Below are positions 31,700 through 38,149 of a stretch of 38,149 bases of DNA, in pieces. The stretch's first letter is position 1. The number at the start of each line of letters is the position of its first letter. Source of the stretch: Mogibacterium pumilum (GTDB taxonomy: Bacteria > Bacillota > Clostridia > Peptostreptococcales > Anaerovoracaceae); NCBI RefSeq assembly GCF_002243385.1, contig NZ_CP016199.1:1641585-1679733 (forward strand). The letters are read 5' to 3'. Made by a program: the position numbers and the translations under genes. The notes under the pieces are model-generated. The model worked only from the letters and a program-made list of their open reading frames with translations, ran no database searches and was not told the DNA's origin.

Positions 31700-32617
31700 C
31701 TAGTCGCGTATCAGTTCTTTGATTTCCTTCAAAGTTTCTTCATCTAGATCACCTAGATCATCATTCTTCTTATGACTATGTTTCTTATCTATGCGCTTGA
31801 TTTCTTTCTTGAAGTAGATATTGTAATCAGGGCCAAGCGTATCCTCGCCAGTTTCATTATCCTCGACGATTAACCTAGCTGTAACCCTGCCGTTAAATAG
31901 ATCTACGTTTATAACCTTCGCTACTCCGTCAGGCGTTTCAATACATTCTCCCTCGTTAGGCATTCCCTTACGAAGCTCCTGATACGTCTTGTTCTCAAAG
32001 TTTAAGCAGCACATAAGTCTGCCGCAAGTACCAGATATCTTGGATGGATTGAGCGAGAGATTCTGCTGCTTAGCCATCTTGATAGATACTGGCTGGAAGT
32101 CGCTGAGCCACTTGCTGCAGCAAAGCGGTCTACCGCAAATTCCGATGCCGCCGAGCATCTTCGCCTCATCTCTAACCCCGATTTGGCGGAGCTCTATTCT
32201 CATCTTAAACTGAGAGGCTAAGTCTTTTACAAGCCCTCTAAAGTCGATTCTACCGTCCGCTGAAAAGTAGAATATAACCTTGGTGCCATCGATTGTGAAC
32301 TCTGTATCTACGAGTTTCATGTCCAACTTGTGCTGTAAAATCTTCTCTTCGCAGACTTTCATAGCATCATCTCTCTTAGCTAGATTGTCCTTGTATCTCC
32401 GGATATCTTCCTTAGAAGCCTTGCGTTCTACGCCCTTGAGCGGAGCCACAAGTTCACTCTCTTCAATCTCGCAGTTAGCTATCGAAATATGCCCAAGCTC
32501 CATACCTCTTGCCGTCTCCACGATGACTAGCTCGCCTAGCTCGTAGATAACGCCTGCTGGATCGAAGTAATATGTCTTGCTGCCTTTCATAAAGCCTACG
32601 CCTATAATTTCTACCAT
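31700..32617 (-). CDS. ricT: PSP1/RicT family regulatory protein
   Basis: The 305-residue protein contains the conserved cysteine-rich PSP1 core: GGIGICGRPLCCSKWL and GTCGRLMCCLNFE. In Bacillus, RicT (YaaT) joins RicA and RicF in an iron-sulfur complex that helps RNase Y process mRNAs and affects phosphorelay signalling. The start EIIGVGFMKGSKTYYFDPAG is typical. It follows holB and precedes the methyltransferase, the standard order in Firmicutes. ricA and ricF are not in the window. The acidic/basic C-terminal tail (KKHSHKKNDDLGDLDEE) is variable in the family. Confidence 0.92.
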   Translation of the reverse strand: MVEIIGVGFMKGSKTYYFDPAGVIYELGELVIVETARGMELGHISIANCEIEESELVAPLKGVERKASKEDIRRYKDNLAKRDDAMKVCEEKILQHKLDMKLVDTEFTIDGTKVIFYFSADGRIDFRGLVKDLASQFKMRIELRQIGVRDEAKMLGGIGICGRPLCCSKWLSDFQPVSIKMAKQQNLSLNPSKISGTCGRLMCCLNFENKTYQELRKGMPNEGECIETPDGVAKVINVDLFNGRVTARLIVEDNETGEDTLGPDYNIYFKKEIKRIDKKHSHKKNDDLGDLDEETLKEIKELIRD

Positions 32618-32678
32618 CTATCAATTTCCCTTCTTATCTATTCAAAACCGAATACTATGTACCCGAATTAGTTGCTAT

Positions 32679-33431
32679 TTATCGATTATTTTTATTAAGA
32701 AATAGTGAGTTTAGCGCATAATCTGGAGTCATGCCGCGCTTAATGTTAATCCTCGTATCTTCAACTTGATCTATCATCTGAAGTAGCGCTTCAGCGTCCT
32801 GAGGCAAATTGCCACCACCGAGCAGTCTCTCATGCAAATTCTCCTCTAGCGCATCGAGAAATTTAAATGCCTCCTCGTTACTTTTAAAATTTTTCTTGAC
32901 GATATCACGAATCTTGAAGAAATATGTCTTACCAAGCCACTCCTTCATCAGAGCTTCAACGCTATCAGAATTGCTGCTATCTTGCGTTTCCTCATTAACC
33001 CTGAGTTCAACGCATCTGGATCTAACTGTTGGTAGCAGCGACTCTTTGTTATCAGTAGCCAGTATTATAACTGTCCCAGGGTATGGTTCCTCCAAAGTCT
33101 TGAGAAGTTTATTTTGAACTATCTCGCTTAGCCTCTCAGCATTGTCGATGACACCTACATTACGTTCTCCATACGGTCTCATCCCCAGTCGCTCTATCAT
33201 GGCTGCTGCATCGACAGTCTTGTAAGTCTCTTTGCCACTCTGATTCATGAAGAATAAATCTTCATGAGTACCTCCATTAACCCTAATGCACGCGGGGCAG
33301 ATCCCACATGCATGTCCAGAAACATGGGTATTAGGACAAATTATATCCTTAACAAAGCTTCTAATATATTCGTCCCGCGATTCATCGCTTCGTCCTTCCA
33401 GTATATATGCATGTGCGTATTCCCGTGCCAT
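32679..33431 (-). CDS. holB: DNA polymerase III delta-prime clamp-loader subunit
   Basis: The 250-residue protein has the delta-prime features of a zinc-binding cysteine cluster (ICPNTHVSGHACGICPACI), a NVGVIDNAERLSEIVQNKLL (Walker B-like region) and the SRC-type LLPTVRSRCVELRV segment. The usual P-loop near residue 12 is replaced by EGRSDESRDE, so it probably cannot bind ATP, as known for some delta-prime subunits. It is shorter than the ~330-residue average, having a reduced C-terminal collar. GGGAGAG precedes the ATG. It lies between tmk and ricT. Confidence 0.9.
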   Translation of the reverse strand: MAREYAHAYILEGRSDESRDEYIRSFVKDIICPNTHVSGHACGICPACIRVNGGTHEDLFFMNQSGKETYKTVDAAAMIERLGMRPYGERNVGVIDNAERLSEIVQNKLLKTLEEPYPGTVIILATDNKESLLPTVRSRCVELRVNEETQDSSNSDSVEALMKEWLGKTYFFKIRDIVKKNFKSNEEAFKFLDALEENLHERLLGGGNLPQDAEALLQMIDQVEDTRINIKRGMTPDYALNSLFLNKNNR

Positions 33432-33497
33432 ATCTCTCCCATATACTCTGATAGTTGCAAATATCTCGAGCCATCTATTGTTGGGTTCACTTTATCT

Positions 33498-34112
33498 TTA
33501 TAGAACCTCAAGCTTCGAATATATATCTTCTTTGATCTCGTCTATAGTTCTAGTCGCATCAATTCTAATCACTCGCTCTGGATACTTATCACATAGTGCC
33601 TTATATCCTTCATACACACGGTAATGAAAATCCAGTTTCTGTTGCTCTAATCTATCCCTCACGCCTTTACCGATTCTAGACCTGCTAATTTCAGGGTCAA
33701 GATCCATAAAGAAAGTAATATCCGGCTCAAGACCGCCTGTCGCATACCTGTTCACCTCAGCTACCTGATCTCCGAGATTTCTACCATAGCCCTGATATGC
33801 GATGCTGGAATCCACAAATCTATCGCAGATTACAACCACGCCCCTATCGAGTGCCGGCCTTATCTTCTCTGCGACATGCTGTGCTCTCGCTGCTGCATAT
33901 ACAAACATCTCTGTGATGTCGTCCATTTCAGCATTCTCATTATCTAAAACGATGCTGCGGAGCTTCTCGCTGATCGATGTTCCGCCGGGCTCTCGGGACA
34001 CTACGACTTCCCTGCCTACATTTGCAAAATATGACTTAATATTCTCAACTTGTGTGCTTTTACCGGAGCCATCTGGTCCTTCAAGCGTAATAAATATTCC
34101 CTTTGGCACCAT
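33498..34112 (-). CDS. tmk: Thymidylate kinase
   Basis: The 204-residue enzyme has the P-loop FITLEGPDGSGKSTQ, the DRx motif in ICDRFVDSSIAYQGYGR and the lid region RIGKGVRDRLEQQ. It phosphorylates dTMP to dTDP for DNA synthesis. It heads the tmk-holB-ricT-methyltransferase set on the minus strand and starts eight bases after the small membrane-protein gene upstream. Confidence 0.97.
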   Translation of the reverse strand: MVPKGIFITLEGPDGSGKSTQVENIKSYFANVGREVVVSREPGGTSISEKLRSIVLDNENAEMDDITEMFVYAAARAQHVAEKIRPALDRGVVVICDRFVDSSIAYQGYGRNLGDQVAEVNRYATGGLEPDITFFMDLDPEISRSRIGKGVRDRLEQQKLDFHYRVYEGYKALCDKYPERVIRIDATRTIDEIKEDIYSKLEVL

Positions 34113-34120
34113 GCCACCAC

Positions 34121-34345
34121 CTATCTATGTGTACTTCTATCAGATTGCTCTATCGAATCTGGAATGTGGATTGTAAATCCCTTTTCTCTATTTTTTTTGC
34201 GTTCTGCTGCCTCGCGCTTCTCAGCAGCCTGCTTAGCCTGCTTCTTGCCACTTACTGTCGAAAAGTAGTCTGCAAGCAGATACCTTCCAAGAACAGCCAT
34301 AGGTATAGTTAGTAGCAGAGCCAATATGTATTTGAACAATATCAT
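34121..34345 (-). CDS. Small membrane protein of unknown function upstream of tmk
   Basis: The start is the ATG at 34345 after GGAAGGAAGG; a GTG at 34363 lies before that site. The 74-residue product has one hydrophobic helix (ILFKYILALLLTIPMAVLGR) and then a very basic, charged helix (KKQAKQAAEKREAAERKKNR). I do not recognise a family. It is eight bases before tmk and is probably the first gene of that operon. Confidence 0.65.
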   Translation of the reverse strand: MILFKYILALLLTIPMAVLGRYLLADYFSTVSGKKQAKQAAEKREAAERKKNREKGFTIHIPDSIEQSDRSTHR

Positions 34346-34400
34346 TAGGGCCTTCCTTCCCACACTTTGTGTATTATAATTTCACATTTATACAGAATGT

Positions 34401-34406
34401 ATTATA
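34401..34406 (-). promoter_or_regulatory. Possible -10 box of the tmk operon
   Basis: A perfect TATAAT on the minus strand, about 55 bases before the first gene, without a convincing -35. A second TATAAT lies about 20 bases nearer the gene. Confidence 0.35.
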
Positions 34407-34601
34407 CCATAAGATTAAGGAAGATACAGTTTCCATAAAGTGTCTTTTTGGCAAAAACATGAATATACTCGTGACAGTCTTTATTATACTTTTATTCTTA
34501 TCAAAATAAGTTAGTCCCGTGTATGCATGCTACCCTACAACTGAAGTCATTAATATGGTAAACTTAATTAGTTAATTAGATTTAAACGCAGGAGGATTAA
34601 T

Positions 34602-36278
34602 ATGAATTCAATAGAACTCAGCGAACTCATCTATCCTGAGATTGCATGCGATACTGACTACGAGACCATATACCCTAAGCGTAATCTCCCGGAAGGCGCT
34701 AAAGTTACAAGACTCGGTCCAAGTCCTACCGGATTTATCCATCTCGGCAACCTTTACGGAGCTTTTGTAGACGAGAGACTCGCTCACCAGAGTAACGGTA
34801 TTTTTTACCTCAGAATCGAAGACACTGACGATAAGAGATTTGTCGAAAATGCTGTAGAAACAATCATCTCTTCTCTCGCATTCTTTGGAATCAAGTTCGA
34901 TGAAGGTGTCACTGAGAATGGCGATGTCGGAAACTACGGCGATTATACACAAAGCCACCGCGGCGAAATATATAGATTTTATGCCAAGAAGTTGCTCGCT
35001 GAAGGCAAAGCTTACCCTTGCTTCCTCACCGAGGAAGAAATCAGTGCAATAAGAGAGCAGCAGGAGCAGGAGAAACTAGCACCTGGTATCTATTCAGGTT
35101 GGTCGAAGTACAGGGATTGGTGTAAGGATCCAGAGATTCAGAAGATTGTTACTGACCACATGGAGGCCGGTGACCCATTTGTAATAAGACTGAAATCAGA
35201 TGGTGTTCCTAATGCTGTCGGCGAAGACATAAAGAGAAATAAAGTCATTGATGGAATCAGAGGTTCTCTCGATGTACCTGAAAACTTCCAGGATATCGTA
35301 ATCGTAAAGACTACAGGTATACCAACTTACCATTTTGCACACGCTATCGATGATCACCTAATGAGGACGACTCATGTCATCCGTGGAGAAGAATGGCTAC
35401 CTTCACTTCCAATTCACGTTGAGCTCTTTGAGAAGCTCGGATTTGAGCTTCCAGTATACTGCCACACTGCTCAACTGATGAAGATTGGCGAGGATGGCAA
35501 CAAGAGAAAACTATCTAAGCGTAAGGATCCAGAGCTTTCTCTCGATTACTACAGAGATCAAGGATATCACCCTGCTGCAGTTAGAGAATATCTGCTTACC
35601 ATTCTCAACTCGAACTACGAAGAATGGCGTATGGAGAACCCAGAAGCGGATATCAACGAATTCATTTTCACCACTGAGAAGATGAGTAACTCCGGTGCGC
35701 TCTTTGACCTCGACAAGCTCAACGACGTGAGCAAGGAAGCCATGCTGCACATTCCTGCAGCTGAAATCGCAGAGTTCCTAAAGGCCTGGTCACTCGAGTT
35801 CGCCCCTGAATACGAATATGTATTTAAGGACATGGATCTGCTCGTTAAAATTCTCGACCTTGGTAGAGATGAAAAGAAACCACGTAAGGATCTCGTATAT
35901 GCAAGACAGATTATAGAGTTCATCAGCTACTTCTATGACCAGAGCTTCAAGATTGTTGATGAAGTTCCTGCTGAGGCTGTTTCTGATAAGATTCAGATTC
36001 TAGAATCTTACCTATCATCTTACAAACACGCAGACACACAGGAAGAGTGGTTCAACAAGATTAGAGAAATTGCAACTGAGCTCGGCTATGCTGCAAAGCC
36101 TAAGGATTTTAAGAAGAACCCCGATGACTACAAGGGTCATGTAGGACATGTAAGTACAGTTATCAGACTAGCTCTCGTTGGTCGTGCACAATCCCCTGAC
36201 GTATGGGCAATTCAGCAGATTATGGGCGAAGATATGGTTAGAAGCAGAATTAACCGAATGATAGAAGAGGAGAAATAA
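34602..36278 (+). CDS. gltX: Glutamate--tRNA ligase
   Basis: The 558-residue class I synthetase has the HIGH-type motif in GPSPTGFIHLGNLYGAF and the KMSKS-type motif KLSKRKD. It charges tRNA-Glu, and in many Firmicutes also misacylates tRNA-Gln for later amidation. Its length is above the usual ~490, with a long N-terminal lead of about 30 residues before the catalytic core. The ATG follows GCAGGAGGATTAAT. It is immediately followed (one base) by a nucleotidyltransferase gene, so they share a transcript. Confidence 0.96.
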   Translation: MNSIELSELIYPEIACDTDYETIYPKRNLPEGAKVTRLGPSPTGFIHLGNLYGAFVDERLAHQSNGIFYLRIEDTDDKRFVENAVETIISSLAFFGIKFDEGVTENGDVGNYGDYTQSHRGEIYRFYAKKLLAEGKAYPCFLTEEEISAIREQQEQEKLAPGIYSGWSKYRDWCKDPEIQKIVTDHMEAGDPFVIRLKSDGVPNAVGEDIKRNKVIDGIRGSLDVPENFQDIVIVKTTGIPTYHFAHAIDDHLMRTTHVIRGEEWLPSLPIHVELFEKLGFELPVYCHTAQLMKIGEDGNKRKLSKRKDPELSLDYYRDQGYHPAAVREYLLTILNSNYEEWRMENPEADINEFIFTTEKMSNSGALFDLDKLNDVSKEAMLHIPAAEIAEFLKAWSLEFAPEYEYVFKDMDLLVKILDLGRDEKKPRKDLVYARQIIEFISYFYDQSFKIVDEVPAEAVSDKIQILESYLSSYKHADTQEEWFNKIREIATELGYAAKPKDFKKNPDDYKGHVGHVSTVIRLALVGRAQSPDVWAIQQIMGEDMVRSRINRMIEEEK

Positions 36279-36279
36279 A

Positions 36280-37185
36280 ATGGAACCAATTCTAGTTATC
36301 ATGGCTGCGGGAATGGGAAGTCGCTACGGCGGACCAAAGCAGATTGACCCGATTACTTCAGAGGGCGATATAATCATGGATTTCTCCCTCTACGATGCTT
36401 ACCGGGCTGGCTTCAGGAGAGTAGCTTTCATAATCAAGGAAGATTTTGAAAAGGACTTTAAGGCTCACATCGAAGGTAGAGCTGGAAAACTTTTTGAAAC
36501 ACACTATGCAATTCAGGACATTCACGACCTACCTGCAGGTTACTATGTTCCAGAAGGAAGAACGAAGCCCTGGGGTACCGGTCACGCTGTCCTAGCAGCA
36601 AGGGATTACATCGATGCACCTTTTGCAGTTATCAACGCTGACGACTACTATGGTCAGGAAGCGTTTGAGAAGATCTATAAATTCCTCAATGAATTCGCTG
36701 ATGCCACTCATCACTGTATGGTAGGTTTCAAAATCGAAAACACTCTCTCCGCAAACGGCTCCGTCGCTCGTGGACTTTGTGAAGTTACGGACGGATTTTT
36801 GTCGGATATTGAGGAACATTCGGATGTAATTCGTGAGGATGATGGCGTAATTCGTGCAACAAACTCTAAAGGTGTGAGGCACAATGTGCCAGATGGCCAT
36901 TCAGTTTCTATGAACCTTTGGGGATTCGGTACTGAATTCTTAGGCATCATGAAAGATGGCTTCCCTGTCGCGCTTGATAATATCATGGAAGAGAACCCGC
37001 TAAAAGGAGAATACTTCCTCCCTTACTGCATCGATAACGAGGTAAAAGCAGACAGAGCTACTGTTGCAGTCCTTCAGTCGAGCGATAAGTGGTTCGGTGT
37101 TACCTACAAGGAAGACAAGGATGAGGTTGCTGCAAAGCTTGCTGAGATGAAGACCGACGGAAAGTATCCAAAAATTCTCTGGTAA
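36280..37185 (+). CDS. Sugar-phosphate nucleotidyltransferase-like protein
   Basis: The 301-residue protein begins MEPILVIMAAGMGSRYGGPK, the G-x-G-x-R nucleotide site of the NTP-transferase family, and contains FAVINADDYYG with the metal-binding Asp. GTGHAVLAA in the middle is also typical. Such enzymes activate sugar phosphates (for example UDP- or dTDP-sugars). The exact substrate is unknown. It starts one base after the gltX stop, with its ribosome binding site (GAGGAG) inside gltX, so expression is coupled. Confidence 0.88.
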   Translation: MEPILVIMAAGMGSRYGGPKQIDPITSEGDIIMDFSLYDAYRAGFRRVAFIIKEDFEKDFKAHIEGRAGKLFETHYAIQDIHDLPAGYYVPEGRTKPWGTGHAVLAARDYIDAPFAVINADDYYGQEAFEKIYKFLNEFADATHHCMVGFKIENTLSANGSVARGLCEVTDGFLSDIEEHSDVIREDDGVIRATNSKGVRHNVPDGHSVSMNLWGFGTEFLGIMKDGFPVALDNIMEENPLKGEYFLPYCIDNEVKADRATVAVLQSSDKWFGVTYKEDKDEVAAKLAEMKTDGKYPKILW

Positions 37186-37282
37186 TTATGCAATACTATT
37201 ATTGGAGTTGTAACATTTAAGTAGAGTCTGTAAATCCACCAAATTCTCATGGTAGTATATCAATGAAAGGATTGGTGAGACT

Positions 37283-37573
37283 ATGTAATACGACAATTCA
37301 TTCAAGCAGGAAGCCCTCGAACTTTCAGACGAAATCGGTGTCAGAAAGGCTGCAGAGCAGCTTGGCATTCCATATTACACACTTGCTGATTGGCGATATA
37401 TCCGAAAGCATCAAGGTGCTTCATATTTTGTAGGCAGTGGTTACAAACATAAACCTGTTGACGAGAAAGATCGTCGGATACAGAAGCTTGAAGCCGAACT
37501 GCGTGAAACCAAGCGAGCCAATGAGATACTCAAGGATGCCCTCGTTTTTTTCGCAGAAAGCCGAAAGAAGTAA
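37283..37573 (+). pseudogene. IS3-type transposase OrfA with a stop at codon 2
   Basis: ATG at 37283 is followed at once by TAA, then an otherwise open frame to the stop at 37571-37573. It reads YDNSFKQEALELSDEIGVRK, AAEQLGIPYYTLADWR (helix-turn-helix), and DRRIQKLEAELRETKRANEI (leucine-zipper-like). A one-base change of the expected AAA/AAG would give the normal start MKYDNSF. No in-frame alternative start with a ribosome binding site was seen, so OrfA is probably not made. Confidence 0.75.
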
Positions 37574-38149
37574 AAGCGCATCATTGCTATGAATTCATAC
37601 ACTCCAGAGAAGGTATATGGTCTGCAAACTCTATGTGTCATTTACTGGAAGTGAGTGAGTCAGGCTATTACAGGTATCTTAAGAATCTTGGTAAGCCTGA
37701 CAAGGATGCGGTTCTTTCGGCAGCTATACAGACCATCATTGATGAGTCTGTATTCAATGACAACTATGGAGTTCCCCGTATGCAGATGGTTCTTGCGCTA
37801 AGAGGGCAAAAGGTCGGTATACGCAAGCTCAGACGGATCACGCTCAAAATGGGACTAATCCATGAACAAAAGCACAGACCTAAGGGCCTGACCAAAGCTA
37901 CAACCGAGATTCAGGAGAAGGAAAACCTGATCCGGCAGGACTTCTCCGCAGATAAGCCATATACTAAGCTACTTACAGATATATCTCAGATACAATACAT
38001 CGATGGAAAACTGTACATTTCACCGATCATAGACTGCTTTAAGGGGAGCTCCTATCGCTCATCATGCGTGATAACATGAAGAAAGAATTATGTATCGATA
38101 CTCTTAAAGCTGCACGGATTAGATACCCAATCAGTGGGGAGACCCTGCA
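37544..38149 (+). pseudogene. IS3-type transposase OrfB, frameshifted and cut by the window edge
   Basis: The -1 frame after the T run reads RFFRRKPKEVKAHHCYEFIH, then SMCHLLEVSESGYYRYL and the core segment LLTDISQIQYIDGKLYISPI with the first catalytic Asp. After DCFKG near 38041-38046 one G is missing: the family sequence (ELLSLIMRDNMKKELCIDTL) continues in another frame to the window end. The frame itself stops at 38079. Confidence 0.78.

Larger units (their letters stand above)
37283..38149 (+). mobile_element. Degenerate IS3-family insertion sequence, right side beyond window
   Basis: Two overlapping frames of the IS3 type are present: an OrfA with a helix-turn-helix and leucine-zipper-like tail, and an OrfB in the -1 frame with the start of an integrase core. 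The two are linked by a GTTTTTTTC stretch at 37544-37552, a likely -1 slippery site. The element carries a stop at OrfA codon 2 and a one-base frameshift in OrfB. The left terminal repeat was not identified in 37186-37282, and the right end lies outside the window. Confidence 0.8.

Noticed and set aside
34364-34601. T-box or other riboswitch upstream of gltX.
   Set aside because: No T-box sequence (such as AGGGTGG) or long structured leader with terminator was seen; the region is plain AT-rich sequence.
1-38149. CRISPR array, rRNA genes or prophage.
   Set aside because: No regularly spaced repeats, rRNA signatures or phage genes were found on reading both strands.

Overview
The window looks like a chromosomal segment from an anaerobic, amino-acid-fermenting member of the Clostridia. 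The evidence is Firmicutes-type gene order (lepA-hemW; tmk-holB-ricT-tRNA methyltransferase), strong AGGAGG ribosome binding sites, a class III fructose bisphosphatase, and a complete D-proline reductase (Stickland) cluster. An Anaerovoracaceae/Mogibacterium-like or Peptostreptococcaceae-like host is plausible, but that placement comes from memory of gene content and was not tested.

Layout. 1-4130: hemW (cut by the window edge), lepA and a DUF1836 gene on the minus strand; an SGNH hydrolase and rpsT on the plus strand, each with a good sigma-A promoter. 4205-7312 (minus): an aminotransferase, a LysR regulator and a YitT membrane protein. 7587-11252 (plus): two shikimate-pathway fusion genes, AroB-AroA and AroC-chorismate mutase. 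11344-15520 (minus): a flavodoxin-like protein and dnaE. 15772-16671 (plus): a TauE/SafE permease with a perfect consensus promoter. 16885-17478 (minus): a second flavodoxin-like protein.

17659-25551 is the D-proline reductase locus. A minus-strand run reads prdC, prdA, a small conserved gene, prdB (with an in-frame UGA for selenocysteine), a terminator, prdD and prdE. Proline racemase (prdF) diverges from prdC. Facing prdF is a short gene that encodes only the N-terminal module of PrdA. PrdF interconverts L- and D-proline, PrdA/PrdB reduce D-proline to 5-aminovalerate, and PrdC is the likely electron donor. PrdD and PrdE match the two halves of PrdA on either side of its self-cleavage cysteine, and the short gene matches the remaining N-terminal module, so every part of PrdA up to about residue 580 also exists as a separate paralogue. 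Matching inverted repeats and a shared 13-base word lie upstream of prdC/prdF and of the short gene, and are candidate operators. prdR and the selenocysteine machinery are not in the window.

25813-37185: tRNA-Arg(ACG); an overlooked 33-residue membrane peptide coupled to a short-chain dehydrogenase; an operon of a small membrane protein, murA and fbp; a tmk-holB-ricT-methyltransferase operon; and gltX with a nucleotidyltransferase gene. 37283 to the right edge holds a decayed IS3-type insertion sequence. The most unusual content is the subdivided PrdA paralogue set with its shared upstream motif, followed by the AroB-AroA fusion and the small coupled membrane gene.
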